Positions 27,010-35,611 of a DNA stretch of 64,000 nucleotides are shown here, piece by piece (position 1 is the stretch's first letter; every line of letters starts with the position of its first letter). Position numbers and translations under genes: made by a program. The notes under the pieces are model-generated. The model ran no database searches. It was not told where the DNA came from and saw only the letters and a list, made by a program, of their open reading frames with translations. Source of the stretch: Cellvibrio sp. OA-2007 (GTDB lineage: Bacteria > Pseudomonadota > Gammaproteobacteria > Pseudomonadales > Cellvibrionaceae); NCBI RefSeq assembly GCF_000953825.1, contig NZ_BBUL01000090.1, forward strand, positions 161,385-225,384. The letters run 5' to 3'.

Positions 27010-28044
27010 ATGACCAAAGACGTTCATGATCTTAATAATTTGCTGGGGAATTTACGCCAGTTGATTATCGATGCGCGTCGGCAAGCACTGCGCGCAGTTG
27101 ACACTGTGCAGATTCGCACTTGCTGGGAAATAGGTCATCACATCGTTGAGTTTGAACAAAACGGACAAGCGCGAGCAGAATATGGCAAGCAACTACTTAC
27201 GGATTTAGCGCAGCGATTGACGCAGGAGTTTGGTAAAGGTTTTGATTCCCGAAATTTGCGCCACATGCGAGCCTTTTATCTTACTTTTCCGATTTGGAAC
27301 GCAGTGCGTACCGAATTAAGCTGGACGCATTACCGCACCTTACTCAAAGTTGAAAGTTCGTCTGCCCGCGAATGGTACATAGAAGAAAGTATCCGCCAAA
27401 ATTGGAGTTCACGTGCACTTGAGCGCCAAATTTCCACGCTCTACTACGAGCGATTACTAACCAGCCAAGATCAGTCAGCCGTTGCACTTGAAGCAGCAAA
27501 CTTAACCGAGCCGCTGAACAAAACACCAAGAGAGTTTGTGCGCGACCCAGTGATATTAGAATTTCTGGGGTTACCAGACGCTGGGCGCCTACTAGAGAGT
27601 GATTTAGAGCAAGGGCTAATGAACAAACTACAAAGCTTTTTGCTGGAACTTGGCAGCGGCTTTGCGTTCGTCGCCCGCCAACAGCGGATTAGCACAGACA
27701 ACAAAGACTTTTACATCGATTTGGTTTTTTACAACTATCTACTCAAATGCTTCGTATTGTTCGACTTAAAAACCGGAGAGCTAAGCCATCAGGATATTGG
27801 CCAAATGGATATGTATGTACGAATGTACGATGACTTAAAACGGGGTGAAGATGACAACCCTACGGTGGGTATTATTCTATGTTCACAAAAAGACTCATCT
27901 GTAGTGCGCTATTCAGTCCTCAACGGAAGTGAGCAACTATTTGCCAGCCGCTATAAATTGATACTGCCATCTGAAGAAGAGTTACGGCAAGAGTTAGAGC
28001 GCGAACGAGCAGAATTGCTTGAGCAAACACAACACAACAAATAA
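27010..28044 (+). CDS. YhcG-family (DUF1016) PD-(D/E)xK nuclease-like protein
   Basis: 344 residues. The N-terminal DUF1016_N domain (about 5-150: IRTCWEIGHHIVEFEQNGQARAEYGKQLL, FGKGFDSRNLRHMRAFY, LSWTHYRTLLKV) is followed by the nuclease domain. The latter has D-x14-DLK spacing (DFYIDLVFYNYLLKCFVLFDLKTGEL) and a later QMDMYVRMYDD, consistent with a PD-(D/E)xK active site. The family is common in defence islands and near mobile DNA; function is mostly untested. GAGGGAG lies before the ATG. It sits alone among housekeeping genes, without restriction-modification or toxin partners, so I assign no system. Confidence 0.85.
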   Translation: MTKDVHDLNNLLGNLRQLIIDARRQALRAVDTVQIRTCWEIGHHIVEFEQNGQARAEYGKQLLTDLAQRLTQEFGKGFDSRNLRHMRAFYLTFPIWNAVRTELSWTHYRTLLKVESSSAREWYIEESIRQNWSSRALERQISTLYYERLLTSQDQSAVALEAANLTEPLNKTPREFVRDPVILEFLGLPDAGRLLESDLEQGLMNKLQSFLLELGSGFAFVARQQRISTDNKDFYIDLVFYNYLLKCFVLFDLKTGELSHQDIGQMDMYVRMYDDLKRGEDDNPTVGIILCSQKDSSVVRYSVLNGSEQLFASRYKLILPSEEELRQELERERAELLEQTQHNK

Positions 28045-28058
28045 AAGGCGCGCTTAGC

Positions 28059-28373
28059 ATGAAACTCATCTACACCCACGAAAACCGTTTTCTGGTGGCA
28101 AATGCACACAACATCCTTGAACAAGCCGGGATTCGTGTGGTGTGGAAAAACGAATTTGCTTCCGGTGCGATTGGTGAAATTTCGCCGTTTGATAGCTGGC
28201 CGGAATTATGGGTGATAGACGACGCTGACTATGATCGCGCAATAGAAATTATTACTCACGCACTCAGCGCCGCTAACGCGCCAGACTGGACTTGCACGCA
28301 CTGCAACGAACCGAACGATGCAGCGTTTGAAACCTGCTGGAATTGCCAAACAGAAAAACCGGAGCACACATGA
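28059..28373 (+). CDS. DUF2007 protein with C-terminal zinc ribbon
   Basis: 104 residues. The DUF2007 domain ('putative signal transducing protein') spans about 1-70: MKLIYTHENRFLVANAHNILEQAGIRVVWKNEF... ELWVIDDADYDRA. A C-terminal C-x2-C...C-x2-C ribbon of RanBP2 look (WTCTHCNEPNDAAFETCWNCQTEK) should bind zinc. DUF2007 resembles PII-like small-domain proteins, with no proven role. Its TGA overlaps the ATG of the next gene (ATGA at 28370-28373), so the two are translationally coupled. Confidence 0.85.
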   Translation: MKLIYTHENRFLVANAHNILEQAGIRVVWKNEFASGAIGEISPFDSWPELWVIDDADYDRAIEIITHALSAANAPDWTCTHCNEPNDAAFETCWNCQTEKPEHT

Positions 28374-29248
28374 TGAAACAGATTTTATACAGCTTGGCTT
28401 TATTGATTTTCGCTACCAGTGCCTGGGCGCAAACCACTCAACTCAGTGTGATGAGCTACAACATTCGCTGCGGCTCTTGTGAAGCACCAGACAACATTAA
28501 CAATTGGAAAAAACGTAAATATCTGGTGGGGCATTTGATCAAAATGCATAACCCGGATGTCATCGGGTTGCAGGAAGCGGAACTCAATCAAATTGAAGAC
28601 TTGGTAGAAATGCTGGATGACTACTCCTGGATGGGTGTAGGCCGCGACGACGGCAGGGACAAAGGCGAAACAACGGCTATTTTATTTCGCACTTCACGCT
28701 TGTCACTGCAGGGGCAACAAACACTCTGGCTATCGCAAACGCCACTGCAACCATCGCGCGGTTGGGATGCAACCTATCGCCGCACACTCAGCATCGCCAA
28801 GTTACTCGATGCGCAATCCAAACAGTTTTTATATGTATTTAATATTCATTTGGATAACGAAGGTGAAGTAGCACGGCAGGAAGGCGCTAAATTATTAATC
28901 AATGAAATTGCTAAACTCGACGCTGCAGCCCCCGTTGTGGTCACTGGCGATTTTAATTTTACCGCGCCCGCACCGAGCTACGACATCATCACCGCAACCC
29001 TCGCCGATGCCGAAAAAACCTCATCCACTCCGGCAACGGGCGGCAACAAAACCTTTAATGGTTTTGGCGAAAATAAAGAGCCGGATAATAAAATTGATTT
29101 CATTTTTGTAAAAAAATCGATGAAAGTGCACAGTCATCAAATCGACACCACTATTTATAACAATCTCTACCCTTCAGATCATTTCCCACTCATAGTAACA
29201 GTCGATACGGCTATCACGACTGCAGACACATTAAAGAGCATTGAGTAA
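28370..29248 (+). CDS. Secreted endonuclease/exonuclease/phosphatase-family hydrolase
   Basis: 292 residues from ATG 28370 (overlapping the previous stop); ATG 28373 is equally possible. The signal peptide ends at AWA (about 20). The EEP fold is shown by VMSYNIRCG, VIGLQEAEL (catalytic Glu), VVTGDFNFT (Asp-x-Asn) and PSDHFPLIV (His). The family covers DNase-I-like nucleases, sphingomyelinases and phosphatases; the closest pattern is the small secreted type in polysaccharide degraders, of unsettled substrate. The 3' end overlaps the convergent LysR gene by 18 bases. Confidence 0.85.
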   Translation: MMKQILYSLALLIFATSAWAQTTQLSVMSYNIRCGSCEAPDNINNWKKRKYLVGHLIKMHNPDVIGLQEAELNQIEDLVEMLDDYSWMGVGRDDGRDKGETTAILFRTSRLSLQGQQTLWLSQTPLQPSRGWDATYRRTLSIAKLLDAQSKQFLYVFNIHLDNEGEVARQEGAKLLINEIAKLDAAAPVVVTGDFNFTAPAPSYDIITATLADAEKTSSTPATGGNKTFNGFGENKEPDNKIDFIFVKKSMKVHSHQIDTTIYNNLYPSDHFPLIVTVDTAITTADTLKSIE

Positions 29249-30178
29249 AACTGACAGTTCGTTGCGAATATATTTTTCTTCCACCCAATCGCCCAACTGC
29301 GCGTTCATAAACTCAATAAAATTATGTGCGGCGACCGGCAAACGCCGGTCGCCATGACGCACCAAATACCAATGGCTGGTGAGCGGAAAATCCCGCACAT
29401 TAATAATCGCCACTTGCGCATTGGTCTGCGCCAGCGTGTGTTCCGAAATAACAGCTAAACCCAAACCCGTTTCCACACTCATCCGAATCACTTCGTTACT
29501 TTCGATTTGCAGGGTCTTATGCAACTGCAAATTATTTTCGCGCAGCCAATTTTCAAACATCATGCGGGTAGCGCTACCCGGTTCGCGCATTAAAAAACGC
29601 TCATTCACTAATTCTGCAAAATCTACTTGCTGTTGTTGTGCGGCCCAATGGTGAATGGGTGCAATAAGCACCAAGGGATTTTTGAGGAAGCGCCCACTAA
29701 TCACATGTTCGCCGGTAGGTGGATGGCTAAATAAATACAAATCATCCAACTGGTTTTCAAAACGCTGCAATACACTGCTGCGGTTGCCGATATTCAAGGT
29801 CACATCCACTGCGGGATACTGTTGCGCATAGGGGCTGAGCAAACGCGGCAAAATATATTTCGCGGTGGTCACTACCCCAATACCGAAGTGGCCTTTGCTG
29901 CCCTGCGCGGCATCACTTAAAAAGCTATTGAAATCCTCGAAGCGCCCCAGTGCATCCAGCGCGGCGTGGTACAACTCAGTGCCCACAAAGGTGGGGCGAT
30001 ACTGACCATCGCGCACCTCCAGCAAAGCATCACCAATCGCTTCGGTCAGGCGTTTGATTTGCAGGGAAACGGTGGGCTGGGTGAGATGCAATTGCGCCGC
30101 CGCCTGAGAGATAGAACCGGTGCGTACCACGGCGATATACACCTGCAGCAGGCGGAAGGTGAGATGGCGAATATTCAT
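29231..30178 (-). CDS. LysR-family transcriptional regulator (CbbR/CysB-like position)
   Basis: 315 residues from ATG 30178, which has AGGGG 6 bases upstream; the longer frame from 30199 lacks this. The winged helix-turn-helix lies at about 5-65 (LLQVYIAVVRTGSISQAAAQLHLTQPTVSLQIKRL), and a LysR effector domain fills the rest. It is divergent from the SbtA-like gene, with a perfect palindrome between them, so it most likely controls the sbtA-cysD-DUF6671 unit. Its pattern near the HTH resembles CbbR/CmpR-type regulators, in keeping with a bicarbonate- or sulfate-type response, but the effector cannot be read from the sequence. Confidence 0.88.
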   Translation of the reverse strand: MNIRHLTFRLLQVYIAVVRTGSISQAAAQLHLTQPTVSLQIKRLTEAIGDALLEVRDGQYRPTFVGTELYHAALDALGRFEDFNSFLSDAAQGSKGHFGIGVVTTAKYILPRLLSPYAQQYPAVDVTLNIGNRSSVLQRFENQLDDLYLFSHPPTGEHVISGRFLKNPLVLIAPIHHWAAQQQQVDFAELVNERFLMREPGSATRMMFENWLRENNLQLHKTLQIESNEVIRMSVETGLGLAVISEHTLAQTNAQVAIINVRDFPLTSHWYLVRHGDRRLPVAAHNFIEFMNAQLGDWVEEKYIRNELSVLLNAL

Positions 30179-30203
30179 AGGAACCCCTGTAGCGCACACT
30201 AAT

Positions 30204-30219
30204 ATAGATAATTATCTAT
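30204..30219. promoter_or_regulatory. Probable LysR operator
   Basis: ATAGATAATTATCTAT is a perfect 16-base palindrome with T-N11-A spacing inside, in the divergent gap 30179-30305. A degenerate second copy (AATTATCATCTAT) lies about 20 bases nearer the SbtA-like gene, the usual two-site layout of LysR promoters. Confidence 0.55.
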
Positions 30220-30305
30220 TAATAAATACATAAACATTAATTATCATCTATTTCTCTAAGCAGCCACAATGCGCGCCAGACAAGTTCAACCATCTGGAGA
30301 GCGCC

Positions 30306-31241
30306 ATGCCCGATATAGTTATTATGTTTTTCCTGCTCGGAGCCCTTGCCGGGGTTGCCAAATCTGACCTGCAGGTGCCCAAAGCCGCCTATGACACCCT
30401 GAGCATTTTGTTGATGCTGACCCTTGGTTTAAAGGGGGGATTGGCATTACACGGGCAGGTGAGTTGGCAGTTATTGCCGGAAGTGATAATCGTGATTCTG
30501 ATCGGTATTGCGATCCCCCTGGCGGTTTACCCGCTGGTGCGCAAGTTAGCAGGGCTTAACCCGGCCGATAGCGCCAGCTTGGCCGCCCACTATGGCTCGG
30601 CCAGCGCCGGTACCTTTGCGGTGGCGCTGGCATTTGCCGAAGCCAATAACCTCGCGATAGCGCCGCAAACCACTCTGTACCTAGTGCTGTTGGAATTACC
30701 GGCCATCGTGGTGGCGATCATGATTTATCGCAAAGTCACCGGCAGCACGTCCAAAGCCAGCGCCATTTGGCACGAGGCACTGACCAGCCGTGGCGTAGTA
30801 TTACTCGCGGGCGGCTTGTTGATTGGTTACTGGTACGGACCGGAAGGCAGCGCCGCGATTACCCCGCTGTTCCTCGGCGCCTTTAAAGCCTTGCTTGCCC
30901 TGTTCTTGCTGGAGATGGGTTTGTGTGTATCCAAACACCTCAACCCCTTCCCGCTCAAACACTGGCGCCTGATTGGTTTTGCCTTGATCGCCCCGCTGTT
31001 TCTCGCATTTATTGGCGTCAGCATTGGTGTTGCGCTGGGTCTTCCGCAGGGTAGCAGCCTGATTCTGGGTGCTTTGGTGGCGAGTGCATCTTACATAGCC
31101 GCCCCCGCCGCAATTCGCGGTTCCATCCCAGAGGCCGACGTAGGGCTTTCCATCTTCGCCTCGCTGGGTGTGACCTTTCCGTTCAATGTTTTGGTCGGCA
31201 TCCCCCTGTATTACCAGCTGTTAACCTGGTTCAGCGCGTAA
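30306..31241 (+). CDS. SbtA-like sodium-dependent anion permease
   Basis: 311 residues, about 10 membrane helices in two inverted halves. It matches the Sbt_1 family: LKGGLALHG, AHYGSASAGTFAVALAFAE and the C-terminal ASASYIAAPAAIRGSIPEADVGLSIFASLGVTFPFNVLVGIPLY. Cyanobacterial SbtA imports bicarbonate with Na+; proteobacterial relatives are largely untested. The next gene is a CysD paralogue, so a sulfate-like anion is also possible. No SbtB-like regulator follows. GGAG precedes the ATG. It is controlled presumably by the divergent LysR. Confidence 0.85.
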   Translation: MPDIVIMFFLLGALAGVAKSDLQVPKAAYDTLSILLMLTLGLKGGLALHGQVSWQLLPEVIIVILIGIAIPLAVYPLVRKLAGLNPADSASLAAHYGSASAGTFAVALAFAEANNLAIAPQTTLYLVLLELPAIVVAIMIYRKVTGSTSKASAIWHEALTSRGVVLLAGGLLIGYWYGPEGSAAITPLFLGAFKALLALFLLEMGLCVSKHLNPFPLKHWRLIGFALIAPLFLAFIGVSIGVALGLPQGSSLILGALVASASYIAAPAAIRGSIPEADVGLSIFASLGVTFPFNVLVGIPLYYQLLTWFSA

Positions 31242-31304
31242 GCAGCCCTACAATTCCTTCTTGTCTTGCACCTCGACCAAGGTGCAAGACCCTGCGGAGT
31301 CTTT

Positions 31305-32225
31305 ATGTATTCAACGACACACTTGCAGCAACTTGAAGCCGAAGCCATTTTCATCATCCGCGAAGTGGCCGCCAGTTTCGACAACCCCTGCTTTTTTTAT
31401 TCGATCGGCAAAGACTCAACGGTGATGCTGCACCTAGCGCGCAAAGCCTTTTATCCCGCCCCCGTGCCATTCACGCTGTTACATGTGGATACCACTTGGG
31501 AATTCGCTGAAATGGCGCGTTTTCGCGATGCCATGGCCGCCAAACATCAGCTGAAAATACTGGTTCACACCAACGAAGAAGCCCTCGCGATGGGCATTCA
31601 CCCGATTCGTTCAGGCTCGGTTAAATACAACGATTTGATGAAAACCCAAGCGCTAAAACAGGCGATGAAACAATACCGCTTTGATGCCGCACTGGGCGGC
31701 GCGCGGCGCGATGAAGAGAAATCCCGCGCGAAGGAACGGGTCTTTTCCGTGCGCGATGCCCACCAAGGCTGGGACCCAAAAAATCAGCGCCCGGAGCTGT
31801 GGGATATTTACAACTGCCAGATCGATAAAGGCGAATCGGTGCGAGTATTTCCCCTGTCCAACTGGACTGAGTTGGATATTTGGCAGTACATCCACAAAGA
31901 AAAAATCGAGTTGGTATCCCTGTATTTATCTGCCTCACGCCTGAGCTGGATCAGCGATGACGGCGGCCAATATTTGATTCTGGATGACGAACGCATGTTG
32001 CCGTTTTTAAGCGAGCGCGAACGCGCCAGTCTCGCCCATCGCCCGCTGCGCTGCCGCACACTGGGCTGCTACCCGCAAACCGGTGCCGTGTTGAGCGAGG
32101 CCACGCAAGTCATCGATATTATTGATGAATTGGTGCGCAGTAAAACCAGTGAACGCGAAGGGCGCATGCTGGATAAAGATCAAGTTGGTTCGATGGAAAA
32201 GAAAAAACGCGAAGGTTACTTTTAA
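31305..32225 (+). CDS. CysD-like sulfate adenylyltransferase small-subunit paralogue
   Basis: 306 residues from ATG 31305 (GGAG 6 bases before it; the longer frame from 31266 is unlikely). The PP-loop SIGKDS lies at about 33-38, followed by [32 protein letters not shown] and the C-terminal [15 protein letters not shown], all as in CysD. It departs from housekeeping CysD in the region before [11 protein letters not shown] (usually RTLGCWPLTGAVES) and in an altered stretch [21 protein letters not shown]. CysD normally needs the GTPase CysN, and no cysN is here. It could use a CysN encoded elsewhere or act on another substrate. The stop overlaps the next start (TAATG). Confidence 0.85.
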   Translation: MYSTTHLQQLEAEAIFIIREVAASFDNPCFFYSIGKDSTVMLHLARKAFYPAPVPFTLLHVDTTWEFAEMARFRDAMAAKHQLKILVHTNEEALAMGIHPIRSGSVKYNDLMKTQALKQAMKQYRFDAALGGARRDEEKSRAKERVFSVRDAHQGWDPKNQRPELWDIYNCQIDKGESVRVFPLSNWTELDIWQYIHKEKIELVSLYLSASRLSWISDDGGQYLILDDERMLPFLSERERASLAHRPLRCRTLGCYPQTGAVLSEATQVIDIIDELVRSKTSEREGRMLDKDQVGSMEKKKREGYF

Positions 32226-33067
32226 TGCAAAGCCGTTTTTCCAACAGCCAATTTGCGCTGCTCACTCGCCACGGCAAAGAAAAGATACTGGCGCCCCTGC
32301 TGGAAAGCCAGTTGGGGGCATCGCTGCTACTGACCGAGAATTACGACACAGATTTGCTCGGCACCTTTAGTGGCGAGGTTGAGCGCAAACTGAGCCCATT
32401 GGATTGCGCGCTAAAAAAAGCACAGCTGGCCTGTGAGCTTACCGGCCTCAACCTTGGGCTGGGCAGCGAAGGCAGTTTCAGCCCCAGCCATTACGGTTTT
32501 GGCACCGCCAATCACGAGCTGATTGCCTGTATCAATCGGCAAGCAGGCTGGTCGGTAGTGGGGCACTACTATGGTTTTAGTCGTGTTCGCCGCCAGCCAT
32601 TAAATTCCATGGCAGAGCTGTATCAATTTGTGGAGCAAACCCCAGCCGATCAAGGCTTGTTATTGCGCAGCCCAGCCGGAGTCGCCAAGGGGCTTTATGG
32701 GTTAGATGCAATAGAAACCCAGCTAAAAGACTGGTTTGGTAACTACGCCCTACTCGGCTCGGCATTTGCGCAGGAGCTGGTGATTAGCGATGATCTGCGC
32801 GCGCACCACTGCCCAGAGCGGCGCGAGCACATCCAAAAGGCGATGGAAAATCTGATCGAGCGCTTGCAACTTGCCTGCCCGCAGTGCGATACCCCGGGGT
32901 TTTGGCCAGACCATGCCCTGCCCGGACTTCCCTGTCGCGCTTGCGGCTGCCCCACCCACAGCATTAAAGCGCGTACCGCGCGCTGCGGTCATTGTCATTT
33001 TGAACAGACCTATCCAGTCGCCGAACCCGAGGCTGACCCCAGCCTCTGCCCGCACTGCAACCCCTAA
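32225..33067 (+). CDS. DUF6671 family zinc-ribbon protein
   Basis: 280 residues. I recognise the DUF6671 type: RHGKEKILAPLLESQLGASLLLTENYDTDLLGTFSGEVER, then GLNLGLGSEGSFSPSHYGF. About 40% through lies a region of unknown fold. The C-terminal 70 residues hold four CxxC knuckles (ACPQC, PCRAC, RCGHC, LCPHC), enough for two zinc ribbons. No function is known to me. The ATG overlaps the stop of the CysD-like gene, so the two products are made together and may form a complex. It ends 38 bases before the Sua5-type gene. Confidence 0.75.
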   Translation: MQSRFSNSQFALLTRHGKEKILAPLLESQLGASLLLTENYDTDLLGTFSGEVERKLSPLDCALKKAQLACELTGLNLGLGSEGSFSPSHYGFGTANHELIACINRQAGWSVVGHYYGFSRVRRQPLNSMAELYQFVEQTPADQGLLLRSPAGVAKGLYGLDAIETQLKDWFGNYALLGSAFAQELVISDDLRAHHCPERREHIQKAMENLIERLQLACPQCDTPGFWPDHALPGLPCRACGCPTHSIKARTARCGHCHFEQTYPVAEPEADPSLCPHCNP

Positions 33068-33105
33068 AGTCACGAGCATAACGAGAGTAATGAGAGCAGC
33101 GACCT

Positions 33106-34116
33106 ATGCACACTGAATACCTGTTCGCCGATCAGCCCTTACAACTGGCGCGCGCAGCCCAACTGTTAATCGAGGGCAAACTGGTCGCGGTACCCACCGA
33201 AACCGTTTATGGTCTCGCGGCGGACGCCAGCAACCCAGAGGCGGTCGCCCGGATTTTTAAGGCCAAGGGGCGCCCAGCCAATCACCCGCTGATTGTGCAT
33301 ATCGCCGAACCTGAGCATATGCACCGCTGGGCCGAGCAAATCCCCGCCAGCGCCTTTGCCCTCGCCAGCCATTTTTGGCCGGGGCCACTCACCCTACTGC
33401 TCAAAAAAGCCGCCCATGTAGACTCTTGTGTCACCGGTGGCGAACCCAATATCGCCTTGCGCATGCCCACCCACCCGGTGATGCAAAACCTGTTGCGCAT
33501 GACCGAACTCGGGCTAGCCGCGCCCTCGGCAAACCCCTACCAACAACTCAGCCCCACTCAGGCAACACATGTGGCCAAGGGGCTGTCGGGCAAAATCGCG
33601 GCGATTCTAGACGGCGGCAGCTGCCAACTCGGGCTGGAATCCACCATCGTCGATTTGACCCAATCCCAACCGCGCATACTGCGCGCCGGCCCCATTACCG
33701 CCGATGCCATCGCCCAGTGTTTAGGCCAGCCAGTGGCCGCACCGCAGCGCCATGAGGTAGCCATCTCGGGCAATAAAAAACAGCATTATCAACCGCGCAA
33801 ACCGCTGCATATTTTCGCCACCGATGAACTAATGCAACAGATCAAGCGCAGTAGCCAGCGCATCGCCGTAGTTTTTTACAGCCAGGCCATTCAATCAGCG
33901 AGCAACACAATCGAAAACTTATCTGGCAGCACGCCAATCTATCGCGCCGCATCATCCAACAAATCACTTTATGCCCAAGCGTTATACAGCACATTGCACG
34001 AGTTGGACGCACTCGATATAGATGCAATTTGGATGGAACAACCACCGCAATCAACTGAATGGAATGATGTGAATGACCGCTTGGCGCGAGCGGCAACCAA
34101 AGACGATGGGAAGTGA
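33106..34116 (+). CDS. L-threonylcarbamoyladenylate synthase, Sua5 type
   Basis: 336 residues. An N-terminal YrdC domain (about 8-200) has LIEGKLVAVPTETVYGLAADA, KGRPANHPLIVHI, WPGPLTLLLKK, RMPTHP and LAAPSANP. A C-terminal Sua5 extension (about 215-330) follows, with the linking KHYQPRKPL-type segment (QHYQPRKPL). It makes threonylcarbamoyl-AMP from Thr, bicarbonate and ATP for tRNA t6A37. The long Sua5 form differs from the short TsaC usual in gammaproteobacteria, so the cell may also have a tsaC elsewhere. Its use of bicarbonate beside an SbtA-like gene is probably a coincidence. Confidence 0.9.
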   Translation: MHTEYLFADQPLQLARAAQLLIEGKLVAVPTETVYGLAADASNPEAVARIFKAKGRPANHPLIVHIAEPEHMHRWAEQIPASAFALASHFWPGPLTLLLKKAAHVDSCVTGGEPNIALRMPTHPVMQNLLRMTELGLAAPSANPYQQLSPTQATHVAKGLSGKIAAILDGGSCQLGLESTIVDLTQSQPRILRAGPITADAIAQCLGQPVAAPQRHEVAISGNKKQHYQPRKPLHIFATDELMQQIKRSSQRIAVVFYSQAIQSASNTIENLSGSTPIYRAASSNKSLYAQALYSTLHELDALDIDAIWMEQPPQSTEWNDVNDRLARAATKDDGK

Positions 34117-34238
34117 TAAGACGTGTTTAGCAAATTGCAGATAAGGCGCAAACCCACTATGGTTGCCGAACAACAAAAATACATTACCCAACAAACGCAA
34201 CCTCTCAGCAGAATCCTAAACATAAGAAAGGAACAGGC

Positions 34239-35558
34239 ATGAGAGTTTTACTCAAACATTATTTTTTATTCCCCGCGCTCTGCATTCATTTATTGGGATG
34301 CGGTGGCAATAGCGATGCAAAGATCACCTCCACTAGTTCGCAGGTGTCAGTCACAGCTTCAGCAGTTGCAACATCGGTAAACGCAAACAATTCCAGCGCG
34401 GCTGTTTTAGTAGAAAATTCTACTCAAGACTGCGTGATTGCAGCACTCAAACCATTTGCCGATCTACCCGAAATAGGCAAACTGCCCAATCCATTTATTT
34501 TTATGGACGGCACACCAGTATTGACTAAAAAACAATGGCCTTGTCGTCGCGCAGAAATTGCAGCACAGGCGCAAGCCTATGAACTAGGCGAAAAACCACC
34601 CGCCCCGCAACAGGTTGCCGGATCAGTTAGCAGCGGAAAAATTTCTGTAATTGTGCGCGACAAGGACAAACAAATCGCCTTTGATGCGCTCATCACGCTG
34701 CCCAGTACCGGCGTCGCACCCTACCCCGCAATAATTGGCATAGGCAATTCTTATTTGAATAATGACGAGCTATCGCGCCAAGGTATCGCCGTTATTCAAT
34801 TTCCCAATAATTTGCTGGGTGAACAACACAATGGGCAATCGCGCGGCAAAGGTTTGTTCTATGAAATATACGGCAGCGATCACCGCGCCAGCGCCATGAT
34901 GGCCTGGGCCTGGGGCGTAAGCCGTCTGCTCGATGTTTTACACAACACCAGCAACACCATCATCGACCCGCAGCGAGTAGGTGTTACCGGTTGTTCACGC
35001 AATGGCAAAGGCGCGTTAATCGCAGGAGCATTTGATGAGCGACTAGCACTCACCATCATGCAAGAATCAGGTTCCGGCGGCGCCGCTAGCTGGCGCATTT
35101 CTGACGCACAATTAGCCTCTGGCCAAAACGTACAAACCCTGCGCCAAATCGTGACTGAAAATGTATGGTTTACCGAACAATTTAAAATTTTCAGCGAAGC
35201 CGCAAACAAACTGCCCTTTGATCACCACAGTGTGATGGGCTTAATCGCTCCGCGTGGATTATTAGTCGTAGAAAACACCGGCATGGAATGGCTGGGCAAT
35301 CAAAGTACTTACACTACTGCCGTTGTAGCGCGCGAAATTTGGAAAGCATTAGGCGCAGCCGACAACATGGGCGTAACCCAAGTAGACGGCCACAACCACT
35401 GCCAACTCCCCGCCAGCCAACAACCGGCAGTGAATGCCTTTGTGGAAAAGTTTTTATTGCACAACAACCGTGTAAGCACCCATGTACAAAAAACCGATGG
35501 TACTTTCCCTGTTGAAATTTCGCGCTGGGTGAATTGGGTGACGCCGATTTTGCAGTGA
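34239..35558 (+). CDS. Glucuronoyl (methyl)esterase-like lipoprotein, CE15 type
   Basis: 439 residues. The signal peptide has lipobox LLGCGG, and a Ser/Thr/Ala-rich linker (about 30-65) places the enzyme at the cell surface. The alpha/beta-hydrolase core has the CE15 nucleophile motif VGVTGCSRNGKGA with the catalytic Ser, then MQESGSGGAASWR, and VDGHNHCQLP with the catalytic His. CE15 enzymes cut esters between 4-O-methyl-glucuronoxylan and lignin, which fits a plant-cell-wall degrader. It is a single gene; AAGGAAC precedes the ATG. The family call rests on the GCSRNGK motif and overall order. Confidence 0.85.
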   Translation: MRVLLKHYFLFPALCIHLLGCGGNSDAKITSTSSQVSVTASAVATSVNANNSSAAVLVENSTQDCVIAALKPFADLPEIGKLPNPFIFMDGTPVLTKKQWPCRRAEIAAQAQAYELGEKPPAPQQVAGSVSSGKISVIVRDKDKQIAFDALITLPSTGVAPYPAIIGIGNSYLNNDELSRQGIAVIQFPNNLLGEQHNGQSRGKGLFYEIYGSDHRASAMMAWAWGVSRLLDVLHNTSNTIIDPQRVGVTGCSRNGKGALIAGAFDERLALTIMQESGSGGAASWRISDAQLASGQNVQTLRQIVTENVWFTEQFKIFSEAANKLPFDHHSVMGLIAPRGLLVVENTGMEWLGNQSTYTTAVVAREIWKALGAADNMGVTQVDGHNHCQLPASQQPAVNAFVEKFLLHNNRVSTHVQKTDGTFPVEISRWVNWVTPILQ

Positions 35559-35611
35559 GTTGGCAATTAAAATTTCAAGCAGAAAAATCAGCTATTTACA
35601 CTTTATCAGGT

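Noticed and set aside
33106..34116. Functional link of the bicarbonate-using Sua5 with the SbtA-like permease
   Set aside because: They share a strand but are 38 bases from an intervening unit, and t6A synthesis needs only trace bicarbonate; proximity alone is weak evidence.
34360..34420. Ser/Ala-rich low-complexity stretch in the CE15-like protein
   Set aside because: It is an ordinary surface-lipoprotein linker, not a repeat region of interest.
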